A stretch of 55,074 nt of DNA, from positions 1 to 55,074 of the forward strand of contig DAOUBT010000063.1 of NCBI GenBank assembly GCA_034432595.1. The letters run 5' to 3'. This stretch comes from DAOTZR01 sp034432595 (GTDB taxonomy: Bacteria > Chloroflexota > Anaerolineae > B4-G1 > SLSP01). The position numbers and the translations under genes were made by a program. Positions 33,068 through 42,315 of this stretch are shown piece after piece (within the stretch, counting starts at the first letter, position 1; each line of letters begins with the position of its first letter). The notes under the pieces were generated by a model that saw nothing but the letters and a program-made list of their open reading frames with translations, did not search any database and was not told where the DNA came from.

Positions 33068-34081
33068 TCACTGCACCACATCCTTCACCTGTTCCCACAC
33101 GCTGTTGGTATAAATAAGCGTGGGGTCTAAGGGCGCCTCCAACACCTTAAACTGGGCCAGGGTTTGAACCACGCGGCTCATGTCCTGCGGGTCCGCATAG
33201 CCCAGGGGGCGCCCTGGTACGGACACCAGGCGCGCAATCTCCTGCATCATCACCCGTTGATGGGCGGGGTCCAACGTGCCGGTCTTGTCGTAGCGCATGA
33301 CAATATCCACCGCTTCTTCTGGATGCTCAACGGCATATTTCCAGCCCCGCAGCGAGGCACGCACCATGCGCCGACACAGGTCAGGATCTTTTTCCAGCAG
33401 GTCGCGCGAGGTAAACAGCGTGTCACCGGGGAAGCCCAAACCGTAACTGTTGTAATCTATGATCGTCAGGTCCTGAGCCGGGATGCCGCTTTCAAGCACC
33501 ATGTGATACTCGTTGTAGATCATCGCCGAAGCTACATCCAGGTCACCTTTGATAAAGGGCTCCATGCTGAAGCCTTGATTGACCAGCGTGAAGTCCTGCT
33601 CAGTCAAGCCGGCCTGTGCGATGAGCGCATCAAACTGTGCCTCCCAACTGCCCAACCACACCCCTACACGCTTGCCCCGGAAGTCCGCCGGGCGGGTGAT
33701 GCCGGAAGCCTTGCGCGCCAGCAACACCAGGCCGTTTTGCTGCTGGATTTGGGCAAGGCTGATGACCGGCTGATTGCGGCTCACCGCAAGCGCCAGGTCG
33801 GCCAGCATGGTAGTACCAAACTGCGCTTTACCTTCAACCACCCGCGTTACGGGGACAATATCCGGCCCACCGGGAAGGATAGTAACGTCCAGGCCCTCTT
33901 CGGCATACCAGCCCTTATCCAGCGCCACATAATAACCGGCAAATTGCGCCTGCGTAACCCACTGCAGCTGTAACGTGACGGCCTGCTTCGCCGGCGTCGG
34001 CGTTGGGGTTGGATTCGCCGTACAAGCCGCCAAAACGATCACCAGAGCCATTAAAACGCCATATCGCATCCGGAGTTTCAT
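33068..34081 (-). CDS. NMT1/ThiY-like substrate-binding lipoprotein
   Basis: The protein has 337 aa from the ATG at 34081 (GGGAGG upstream); an in-frame TTG lies six codons earlier. It has a lipoprotein signal with lipobox LAAC (VIVLAAC), a Thr/Pro tether, and an NMT1/THI5-like periplasmic binding fold: LQLQWVTQAQFAGYYVALDKG, GWYAEEGLDVTILPGG, FRGKRVGVWLGSWE. In known systems such proteins bind pyrimidine precursors of thiamine (ThiY), riboflavin (RibY) or sulfonates and work with a permease. None is here, so I infer a sensing role with the receptors on both sides. The ligand cannot be named from sequence. Confidence 0.85.
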   Translation of the reverse strand: MKLRMRYGVLMALVIVLAACTANPTPTPTPAKQAVTLQLQWVTQAQFAGYYVALDKGWYAEEGLDVTILPGGPDIVPVTRVVEGKAQFGTTMLADLALAVSRNQPVISLAQIQQQNGLVLLARKASGITRPADFRGKRVGVWLGSWEAQFDALIAQAGLTEQDFTLVNQGFSMEPFIKGDLDVASAMIYNEYHMVLESGIPAQDLTIIDYNSYGLGFPGDTLFTSRDLLEKDPDLCRRMVRASLRGWKYAVEHPEEAVDIVMRYDKTGTLDPAHQRVMMQEIARLVSVPGRPLGYADPQDMSRVVQTLAQFKVLEAPLDPTLIYTNSVWEQVKDVVQ

Positions 34082-34104
34082 GGTAGCCTCCCTCAACAAG
34101 TCCT

Positions 34105-36366
34105 TTAGCTCCCGTCACTTTCGGAAGGGGTAAACATCGCCGCATCGCCACGTTCATCTGTGCCTAAGCGAATGACCCCGGTCGCATTGAGCACGCGGCC
34201 CAACTCACGAATGGTCACCTGCAGCACGCGTTCGACATCCGCCGAAGCGCGCAGGCGCCCTGTGACTTCGGCAATGGTACTTTCACGTGCCGCGCGCGCG
34301 CGGGTCTCAGCAATCAGACGCGCATTATCCAAAGCCAACGCGGTCTGCTCCATAATGGCTGCTACCATGGCGCGCTCTTCTTCTGTCCAGGCCGGAGCGT
34401 CGTCCGGACGTTCCAGCGTCAGGATACCCAGGGTCTGCCCGCGCAACACCAGGGGTGCCTCCAGGCGACGAGAAGGGTCCCATTGTCCCAGAAACGTGCG
34501 CCGCGCGCGGGGTGTGGTGAGGCGCGTCACCGTGCCACCCGCGTAACCGAACGTGACCTGCAACTCGCGCAGCGATTTCTGCCAGGCCAGCGTCGCCTGC
34601 TCGCCGGTCAAACGCTCCAACTCGGCCAGGGCCTGCCGACCCTCGCGGAACAGGCGCAGGTTATCCCACATGGAACTGATTTGATCGAGCAAAGGCTGCA
34701 ACAAATCCAGCAGAATTTCGGCTTGTTCAAAACTGCGGCGCCTGGCCAGCTCGATTACCCCCAATAAACGCCCCCGCAGGCGCAACGGGAGCACCAATGC
34801 AATCGCGTAACCCTCCAACGCCTCTACACTGAGATGCTCCGGGTCCTGAGCCGGGTCATACACCGCTTCCGGCGCATTCAAGCGTGCCACCCGCCCCGCC
34901 AGGCCCTGCGTCAAAGCCAGGCTGATGCGCTCCGTCACGTCATGGGCCGTATTGGCCGTTAAAACCAACCGTCCAGTCGCCTCGTCCAGGAGGAAGACCG
35001 CGCCGTAGTCCCATTCCAGGCGTTCCGTCAACAAGCGCAAGGCTTCTCCCCAGAAGCTATCCAAATCAGAAAGCAAGGTCACATCACGCCCGACTTGCGT
35101 GACCAGAGCCAACAAGCGTGAGCGTTCTTCCAGCGTTGCGGTGCGCTCCTGCACCCGTGCCTCCAGAGAAGCCTGTGTCGCCTGCAAGGCGCGGTTGGTC
35201 ACGCGCAACTCAGCCTCGATGCGTCGCCGTCTCCGCAACTCCCGCGTTTGCAGCACCACAATCAACAAAGCAGCCCCCAAAACAAACCCGACCGGCAGCA
35301 GCACATTACGGTAGCGCTCCAGAAGCGTGGGCGGGCGATTGATGAGCGTTGCGCCTTGCGGCAAAGCGCTCAACGGAAGCCCGTAGCGCTGCAACATCGC
35401 GTAATCGAATAAGTAACGATTAGGGCTGGTCGTTTCTACCGGTATGGAAGCCACCGACTCGCCATTGAGCAGGCGCTGCGCGATCTTCGCCGCGGCTTCT
35501 CCCTGTGCGTAAGCGTTCGTCAACATACCACCAACGATGCCGCGTCCCAGGTAAAAATCCCAGACCGCATAGATGGGGACACGCGCATGAGGAGCAATCT
35601 GGTCAATCGCTTCCTCATAAGTAAAGACCTGTCCGGCGCTATCCTGATTCAACAATATCAGGAGGATGGCCGTGTCCTGCGTGGGCATGGCATCCAGCCT
35701 ATCCTGTAATTCCTGCATGGTAAACGTATCATAGATTTCAAAATTCAGCCGGTCGGCAAAGGGTTGACTTTCCTTGAGAAATTCTTCCCGCACGGCCAGG
35801 CCAGTCGTGGTGCGGTCATTGATGACCAGCATAGATTTGAGGTTGGGCTGTAAGCGCAGAGCGACGTTGAGCGTAGCGGCGAAGTCCACGTCCTCCACCA
35901 CGCCGGTAAAGTTGGGATGATTCTGCAAGGTGGTCGCATCGAAAAAGTTCACACCACAGAACACCACCGGCACGCCCGGAAACAGCCGATCGCCGTAGGT
36001 GCGCATGAAATTAAAAGCAAAATTGTCCGAAACCATAATCACGTCAAACGTTTCGCTGGCATAGCGCACGCGATAGAGCTGATAGAGCGCCTCATCCCAG
36101 CCGGGAGCTGTATAACGCTTGGTGTCCATGTACTCGATATACAAATCCACCTGTTCGGGATTCAGCACATCCTGAATGGCGCGCGTGATGGCATCCGTCC
36201 AGCTCAAACCTTGATGATAGGAGTGGAGCACCAGCACCTTGGGGCGCGCGGCCTGAGCGCGTAAACCAGTGGCGCCTACCGGCAGCAGACTTAACAGCAA
36301 GCCGAGGGCTAAAGCGCATAAGACCAGGCGCCGTGCCGTCGTGCGAAGATGGCGATCTGTACCCAT
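34105..36366 (-). CDS. Receptor with external ABC_sub_bind domain, one TM, GAF domains, no output
   Basis: The protein has 753 aa from the ATG at 36366, which has AGGGAGG at a good distance; another ATG at 36384 overlaps the upstream stop but has a poorly placed ribosome site. A signal segment (about 12-32) is followed by a substrate-binding domain (40-325: KVLVLHSYHQGLSWTDAI, VPVVFCGVNFFD) related to the lipoprotein at 17455-18576. A membrane helix (343-366), a coiled coil, GAF (about 420-565), a W linker (about 592, LAWQKSLRELQVTFGYAG), a shortened GAF and the tail RESTIAEVTGRLRASADVE...TIRELGRVLNATG follow. It is a direct fusion of binding protein and receptor, which supports the idea that the free lipoproteins act with neighbouring receptors. 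Confidence 0.86.
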   Translation of the reverse strand: MGTDRHLRTTARRLVLCALALGLLLSLLPVGATGLRAQAARPKVLVLHSYHQGLSWTDAITRAIQDVLNPEQVDLYIEYMDTKRYTAPGWDEALYQLYRVRYASETFDVIMVSDNFAFNFMRTYGDRLFPGVPVVFCGVNFFDATTLQNHPNFTGVVEDVDFAATLNVALRLQPNLKSMLVINDRTTTGLAVREEFLKESQPFADRLNFEIYDTFTMQELQDRLDAMPTQDTAILLILLNQDSAGQVFTYEEAIDQIAPHARVPIYAVWDFYLGRGIVGGMLTNAYAQGEAAAKIAQRLLNGESVASIPVETTSPNRYLFDYAMLQRYGLPLSALPQGATLINRPPTLLERYRNVLLPVGFVLGAALLIVVLQTRELRRRRRIEAELRVTNRALQATQASLEARVQERTATLEERSRLLALVTQVGRDVTLLSDLDSFWGEALRLLTERLEWDYGAVFLLDEATGRLVLTANTAHDVTERISLALTQGLAGRVARLNAPEAVYDPAQDPEHLSVEALEGYAIALVLPLRLRGRLLGVIELARRRSFEQAEILLDLLQPLLDQISSMWDNLRLFREGRQALAELERLTGEQATLAWQKSLRELQVTFGYAGGTVTRLTTPRARRTFLGQWDPSRRLEAPLVLRGQTLGILTLERPDDAPAWTEEERAMVAAIMEQTALALDNARLIAETRARAARESTIAEVTGRLRASADVERVLQVTIRELGRVLNATGVIRLGTDERGDAAMFTPSESDGS

Positions 36367-36380
36367 GCTCCCTGCCTCCC

Positions 36381-39065
36381 TCATCCTTCCAGGCTATCCG
36401 TTGGCCCCAGGTGAATCACGCCCGAAGCCCCTAACTGCCGCGCCAGTTCCTGCAAAGCAATCTGCAAAATGCGCTCGAAATCTGTGGTGGCGCGCACTTT
36501 ACCGGCGATGGTGGCCGTCTGCCGCTCGCGCTCAGCGCGTGCCTGTGTCTGCTCCAACAGGCGGGCGTTATCGAGGGCCAGCACGGCCTGTGCCATGACA
36601 GCCTCCACCAGATCCCGGTCGCGCGGGGACCAGGGGGGCGCGCTGGGGTTGCGTTTGAGGGCCACCACGCCGAGGACCTGATCCCGTAAGCGCAAAGGGA
36701 CAATCAGGCCATTCGGGTCGTTGCGATAAAGCTCCACCATCTCGCGCACCTGTTCCTGATTGCGCACAGGACGGAGGCCCGTGCTCGTATAACGATAAGC
36801 CAGGGAGCGCCCGGACAGGCGGTCGCGCCAGGCGCTACGCGCCTGTTCCCCGTACAAGCGCTGCAGCTCCTGCAGGGCTTGCTCGCTTTCCTGCAACAGG
36901 CGCACATTCTGAATAGCCAGGGCTAACTGCGCACTCAAGGTGCTCAAAACGCGCACCGTTGCCTCGCTGAAACGCTCCGTATCCACCGCTTCCACTTCCA
37001 GCACCCCAATCACGGTCTCACCAACCTGAAGGGGCAGGGCAATTTCGGCGCGCGTGAGGGGAAGTTCCGGCAGCGCCAGATAATCGGGATCCTGTGACAC
37101 ATCGCGCACCACACGCGCCGTCCTGAAGCGCACCGCGGCCCCGATAATACCACTCGAAAGCGGCACGTGAAAGCCGCGCGCCAACAGCGCTTTGCCTCCT
37201 TCGGAAGAAGCGGCCACCAGATTCAAACGCTCATGACGTTCATCCAACAAATAGATCGCGGCATGATAAAATTTAAAATGCCGGGCAATCAAATCCACCG
37301 TCGTTGCCAGAAGCGCATCGAGGTCCTGAATGCGCGTGGCATCTAACGCCACCCGTGCCGCTGCGTCCAGATCTGCCGAACGCTGCTCCACTTCCACCGT
37401 GCGCTCACGCACGCGCTCTTCCAGGGTGTTGATGATGTCCTCCAGCCGCTGCGTCATCACGTTAAAAGCCGTGGCCAGTTGTCCCAGCTCATCTTCATAG
37501 AGCACCGGCGCTCGCTGTTTCAAATCGCCAGCCGCAATGGCCTGCGCAGCAGCCACCACTTCTCCTAAGGATTGTCCTACACTGCGCGTTACACCCAAAC
37601 CGGCCAGCGCTGCCAGCGCCACTCCCAGCAGAATCATGACGACATTGAAAGCCGTGGCGACATAAATCGGACGCAGGGCCTCGGTTTCCGTCTGTTCCGC
37701 TATCACGGCAACCTGCAGCTCCGGTAACCAGTGGTAAACCCCCAGTACCCACTCGCCCTGATAGTTCGTGTACCGCCCAGAACCCTTATCGCGCGTGGCC
37801 AGTACCTCGCGGATGGCCTGTGTATCCACAAAGACATTCTTGACGCCAGAGCGCAAGGGCGTAATCACCATGCCCGATTCACTCATCAAATAGGTTTCCC
37901 CGGTCTCTCCCAGGCCGGCTTTCTCGACCATAATGGTGTTCAAGATACTCAAATTCACATGGCCCACCCAGACCCCGCGCACGATGCCGCCGTAATCCAC
38001 GATCGGCATGGCCGCAATCAAGGTCGTGCGCCCACCTTCCACACCATACAGCGGCGGAGAGAGATAAACGCCCTTCAGGCCCTCTACAAAGAAAGCCTGC
38101 TGCGTATAGAGCTGTCCCACTTCGCTCTGAGAGGTAGAAACGCGCACGCGCCCATACGTATCGAGCAAACTCAAGCGGTCAAACTCACCCCGTAGCGTAA
38201 TGGCCTGCTGCATCGAAGCAAAAAGTTGCTCCTGCAGCTTCTGATGCGGTTGCGAATCGGGCGTGAAACTGAGCAAACGCAAGCCAAGGTCGCGCCGTGC
38301 CAGCGCTTCACTTTGTAACGCCACGCGGACCAGGGCGGTGCGTTGCCGCAACGTGGATTCCTTCTCTGTGACAACCGATTCCAGTTGGGCCAGCACCTGC
38401 CGGCGCCCGTTAGCCACGCTGAACAACACCGAGGTAACCGTACTCACGCCGCCCACCATCAGCGCCACGGCGATAAAAGCCAGGGTCAGGCGTTGCCGCA
38501 ATGAACCCACCGCAAAACGTCCCTGCACGACCTGCCACAGCAAAAGCAGGCCCGCCAGCAAGGGCAACCCGACAAACACAACTTGTAGAGGGAAGAAACT
38601 CCCCACCGGGAAACGAGGCCAGGGCACCACGCTCTCCGCCACAAAAGTTCCCGCCAGAACAATCAGGGTAACGCCCAGCCAACGCACGCCCTGCCGCGTC
38701 CATACAATACTGCCCAGGAGAAAACCCAATAAGGCTATACCCAGCAGCACCGGCATCAGCACGCCTTCAACGAACAACACCATGCTCCCAAGCATCAACA
38801 AGGGCATGTAAACCAGTAGTCGGCCCGTCCCTTCTATCCGCCCGCGCCGCAACATAAACACGTGGCTTGCCATGCCCAACAAGAACAACACCCCCAAACC
38901 AGCAATAGCCAGCATTTGCCAGGCGGAGGTAAGAATGAAAAAGACAACCTGCATAATCACATCAAAAACAGCCAGCACACTCAACAAACGTGCCATGGTA
39001 CGATAAGTGCGCTGCCGCTCCTGCTCTGCTCCCGCCTGAATATACTTTGCTTCGGGTTGCATCAT
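36381..39065 (-). CDS. 8-TM receptor: 6-TM module plus Cache, HAMP and GAF domains, no output
   Basis: In this 894-aa protein six membrane helices lie in about 28-185, a seventh at 195-217, a dCache-like domain at 220-470 (FDRLSLLDTYGRVRVST...GETGETYLMSESGMVITPL), the eighth helix at 475-500, then HAMP. A coiled coil (EERVRERTVEVEQR), GAF (585-735, with the partly altered SSEGGKALLARGF), the W linker (about 743, RSAWRDRLSGRSLAYRYTS), a shortened GAF and the tail RERQTATIAGKVRATTDFE...ALQELARQLGASG follow. GETGETYL is typical of Cache sensors. The start is ATGATG overlapping the previous stop (39062-39065), after GGGGAGG. Confidence 0.88.
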   Translation of the reverse strand: MMQPEAKYIQAGAEQERQRTYRTMARLLSVLAVFDVIMQVVFFILTSAWQMLAIAGLGVLFLLGMASHVFMLRRGRIEGTGRLLVYMPLLMLGSMVLFVEGVLMPVLLGIALLGFLLGSIVWTRQGVRWLGVTLIVLAGTFVAESVVPWPRFPVGSFFPLQVVFVGLPLLAGLLLLWQVVQGRFAVGSLRQRLTLAFIAVALMVGGVSTVTSVLFSVANGRRQVLAQLESVVTEKESTLRQRTALVRVALQSEALARRDLGLRLLSFTPDSQPHQKLQEQLFASMQQAITLRGEFDRLSLLDTYGRVRVSTSQSEVGQLYTQQAFFVEGLKGVYLSPPLYGVEGGRTTLIAAMPIVDYGGIVRGVWVGHVNLSILNTIMVEKAGLGETGETYLMSESGMVITPLRSGVKNVFVDTQAIREVLATRDKGSGRYTNYQGEWVLGVYHWLPELQVAVIAEQTETEALRPIYVATAFNVVMILLGVALAALAGLGVTRSVGQSLGEVVAAAQAIAAGDLKQRAPVLYEDELGQLATAFNVMTQRLEDIINTLEERVRERTVEVEQRSADLDAAARVALDATRIQDLDALLATTVDLIARHFKFYHAAIYLLDERHERLNLVAASSEGGKALLARGFHVPLSSGIIGAAVRFRTARVVRDVSQDPDYLALPELPLTRAEIALPLQVGETVIGVLEVEAVDTERFSEATVRVLSTLSAQLALAIQNVRLLQESEQALQELQRLYGEQARSAWRDRLSGRSLAYRYTSTGLRPVRNQEQVREMVELYRNDPNGLIVPLRLRDQVLGVVALKRNPSAPPWSPRDRDLVEAVMAQAVLALDNARLLEQTQARAERERQTATIAGKVRATTDFERILQIALQELARQLGASGVIHLGPTDSLEG

Positions 39066-42000
39066 TCGCCTCCCCGCTTTACCGCACCTTCCGCGATGTC
39101 TTCGCCCAATACCACTACTCCCGCGGCATCTAACGTGCTCCCCAGCTCACGGATCAGGGTCTGTAAAATGCGGCCCATATCTGTTGAGGCCCGCACATGG
39201 TCCGAAATCTCGGCTACGGCGTGCTCCCATTGAGCACGGGCCTCGGTTTCGGCCAACAGTTGCAGGTTATTCAAGGCCAGGGCCATGCGATCCGCCAGCG
39301 TCGTGTAGCGGCGCACCTCACGCTCCGTGAAAGTGTGCACCGAACGGCGGGACTCGATCATCACCCCACCCAACACCCGACCGCCTGCATTAAGCGGAAT
39401 GCCAGCCATGCTCTTGATGCCCATGCCTTTGAGGAAAGTACGCCGCGATACCTCGTCCAAAGCCGGGTCATGTTCCACATCACCAATCAACAAAGGGCGC
39501 TGATACATCACCTGCAACACCGGCATCGCACTCAGATCCAACATCACGTTCTGCGCCCGCGCTATGCGCATCTCCGCCTCCCAGAGTGCGACAATGCGTC
39601 CGCGTTCCAATCCAACCTCGGAAGCCTCTTCTACCAGTGCCAGGACGCAACGATCGAAAGGCTCTCTGACCGCATAATAAACAAACACATCCAACAGGGC
39701 TTCTGGCGACATGGCCTCTGCCATGGCCGCACTCGCCTTGTAGAGCACATCCAACTCTTGCAGGGTTTCCTGCGTCTCACGGAAAAGACGCGCACTATCC
39801 AGGGCCAGGGCAAGCTGCGCGGCCAGGGTTTGCGCCAGGTCCTTTTCCTGAGGACGCGGCGGGCGATCAGGCATGACCAACTCAATGTGCCCCAGGGGTT
39901 GTCCCTGTATTACGATGGGCATGGAGAGCGTGCGCTGCGGCACCGCCACGTCCGGCGGCAGGGGTTGTGACGTGACCAGAGTGCCATCGAAAGTGTAAGT
40001 GAGCTTTCCTGCCTGTGCGAGACGACGCCAGCCTTCTGCGGTCTGCCGTTGCAATAACACTTCGATGTCGCGCAAACGTTGTTGCGCCTGCGCCAATAGG
40101 TTCGCGTTCTCGATAGCGACCGCCAGCTGATCCGCCAACACCTGCATCAGCTCAACATCATCTTCGCCGAACGCCGACACCTCCGTGGACTGCACATCCA
40201 ATACCCCGATGACCGTACCGCGCACCTTGAGCGGCACAGCCATTTCCGAGCGCGTGAGCGGCAGGTCAGGGTTGTTGAAGAACACAGCATCTGCGCCCAC
40301 ATCCAGGGCAATGCGGGCTTCCCCAGTTGCCGCCACCGTCCCCACAATACCCACCTGTCCCACGGCCAAACGATGCCCGCGCGCCAACATCCGCTGTCCG
40401 CCTTCGGATGAGGCCGCCCGCAATACGGCATACTCCCGTTTTTCATCTATTAAGAAAATACCGGCATGGTAAAAGTTGAAGCGCTCTGAAATCAGGCGTA
40501 CCGTGCGCTCCAGCAAACGTTGTACATCCTGCTCCGCCGTCGCCTCGCGCGCCACCTGCGCCGCCGCGCCCAACTGCGCGGAACGTTGCTCCAACAAGCG
40601 TGTGCGCTCTTGCACGCGCGCCTCCAGATTGGCGACGAGAATGCGTAACTGCGCGGTCATGCTGTCAAAGGAGCGCGCCACCTGTCCGATCTCATCCCGC
40701 CGTACCAGGCCAACGCTCTGATTCAAGTCGCCTTCCGCCACCCGCTGCGCCACGGTAGCCAGACGCGCCAGCGGTTGGGCCATATCATTGATGATGAAGA
40801 ACGCGGCGATGATACTCGCCAACACCGAGAACAACGCCACCAACACGTTCACCGTCAGGCTTGCGCGCAGACCACGATAAGCTTCCTCCTGCGTCTGCTC
40901 CGCCGCCAGAACCACGCCCAAAGGCGCCAGCCAGCGGTACACCCCCAAGACAGGTTGTCCGTTATAGTTCATATAAACCCCAGCCTCTGGGAACCAATCC
41001 CGCGCGACCCGCTGCACGTGCTCCAGCTTAATAGCCTCCGTCATCTCACCAAAAAGCAGACGGGTAATGGGGAGTCCATCCGCACCGATCAGATAAGTTT
41101 CACCGGTGTTGCCCAGACCGGCGCGTTCGGCCATGATGGCGTTGAGCTGATTGAGATTGGCGCGGCCCACCAGAACGGCTACCACATTGCCACGCTCATT
41201 GAGCACCGGCGCACTGGCGAATACCGAGCGCTTTCCCGTCAAATCGTCCTCGCGTGGCGGCTCCACATAAGAAAGCAGCAGGCCGCGCGTAAAGAAAGCC
41301 CGATCCGCATAGACCCGCCCTTCGCGCAACGTGTTCGTGGACACGAGGACCTTGCCCGCGGTGTTGACGAGGAAAATTTCTTCAAAACGTTGCGTTTCTT
41401 CCACCAGACCGTTGAAACGAATTTGCAGGCGATTGTAACTCTCGGTGTAGAGCGTCGTCCCCGGTTCGGCGCTCTGCATAAGCCGCAGACGCGTCAGGGT
41501 GTCTTCCTGAGCCAGCAAGGATTTCAAGTCCAACTGCAAGTCGGTAATCCAGAAGTTAATTTCGGCCTCTTTAAGCGTCGCCACCGAGGTGAGCTGATTA
41601 AGCACCTGACGCTCCCCTTGACGCACACCCAAATTGATGGAGGCCACCGTGATCAGGATACTTGGCAGCAAAGCGATGAGCACAAAGCCCACCAGCAGCC
41701 GCCAGCGGATGGTACGCTGATACGAAACAAAGAAGGCCTGCCAGAGAATGACGAGGGCCATGACAATCAGCAGCGCCGGCGCGAGCGCCAGCACCCATTC
41801 TTCCGCCGGCAGGGGGAGTGTGACGCGCGGTATGCCGGGCACCAGACCGGCCAGATACGTCAGCGCCGCCCCTAACAAAATCACCGTCACCCAATAGAAC
41901 ACGCGCCGCCGCGCGAAGACCAGGAAACACAAGGGCCAGCCCACCATCAGCACGGCGCCGGCAATAACATAATCTGCCCTTGCGGTTAAAAGGGAGGCCA

Positions 42001-42286
42001 GCACCCCCGTCATCAGCAATGGGTACAAGAGCAGCCGCGCCGCTGCGCGCACCCGCTGCCTTCCCGCCCAGGTCCAGGCCAGCAGGGCGCTGATAGCCCA
42101 CAGCACATATCCCGCCGCCAGCACCAATCCCTGCCAGGCCTGATAGCGCACCCATATTAACGAGGCAAGCGCACTTAACCCCAGGGCCAGGACGCCAACG
42201 ACGGGGGCGATCCAACGCAAGCGCCGCCTGCGCAAGAGTAGTTCCTCTTGCTCTGCCGAAAGTTCCAGCGGTGTTTCCTCACTCAT
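39062..42286 (-). CDS. 8-TM receptor: 6-TM module plus Cache, HAMP and three GAF domains, no output
   Basis: The protein has 1074 aa from the ATG at 42286 (GGAGG five bases upstream); a further in-frame start four codons earlier lacks this spacing. Six membrane helices (about 25-195), TM7 (200-222), dCache (225-480, LGNTGETYLIGADG), TM8 (490-512), HAMP (512-565), a coiled coil (EARVQERTRLLEQR), GAF1 (580-730, SSEGG subtype), the W linker (about 749, AEGWRRLAQAGKLTYTFDG), a shortened GAF, GAF3 (about 840-1010, QELDVLYKASAAMAEA) and the tail EHAVAEISDHVRASTDMG...IRELGSTLDAAG. It is the longest membrane receptor in the window and follows the Cache receptor gene at 42316 by 29 bp. Confidence 0.88.
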   Translation of the reverse strand: MSEETPLELSAEQEELLLRRRRLRWIAPVVGVLALGLSALASLIWVRYQAWQGLVLAAGYVLWAISALLAWTWAGRQRVRAAARLLLYPLLMTGVLASLLTARADYVIAGAVLMVGWPLCFLVFARRRVFYWVTVILLGAALTYLAGLVPGIPRVTLPLPAEEWVLALAPALLIVMALVILWQAFFVSYQRTIRWRLLVGFVLIALLPSILITVASINLGVRQGERQVLNQLTSVATLKEAEINFWITDLQLDLKSLLAQEDTLTRLRLMQSAEPGTTLYTESYNRLQIRFNGLVEETQRFEEIFLVNTAGKVLVSTNTLREGRVYADRAFFTRGLLLSYVEPPREDDLTGKRSVFASAPVLNERGNVVAVLVGRANLNQLNAIMAERAGLGNTGETYLIGADGLPITRLLFGEMTEAIKLEHVQRVARDWFPEAGVYMNYNGQPVLGVYRWLAPLGVVLAAEQTQEEAYRGLRASLTVNVLVALFSVLASIIAAFFIINDMAQPLARLATVAQRVAEGDLNQSVGLVRRDEIGQVARSFDSMTAQLRILVANLEARVQERTRLLEQRSAQLGAAAQVAREATAEQDVQRLLERTVRLISERFNFYHAGIFLIDEKREYAVLRAASSEGGQRMLARGHRLAVGQVGIVGTVAATGEARIALDVGADAVFFNNPDLPLTRSEMAVPLKVRGTVIGVLDVQSTEVSAFGEDDVELMQVLADQLAVAIENANLLAQAQQRLRDIEVLLQRQTAEGWRRLAQAGKLTYTFDGTLVTSQPLPPDVAVPQRTLSMPIVIQGQPLGHIELVMPDRPPRPQEKDLAQTLAAQLALALDSARLFRETQETLQELDVLYKASAAMAEAMSPEALLDVFVYYAVREPFDRCVLALVEEASEVGLERGRIVALWEAEMRIARAQNVMLDLSAMPVLQVMYQRPLLIGDVEHDPALDEVSRRTFLKGMGIKSMAGIPLNAGGRVLGGVMIESRRSVHTFTEREVRRYTTLADRMALALNNLQLLAETEARAQWEHAVAEISDHVRASTDMGRILQTLIRELGSTLDAAGVVVLGEDIAEGAVKRGGE

Positions 42287-42315
42287 GACTGCCTCCACCC
42301 TGCGCCCGGTTTACC

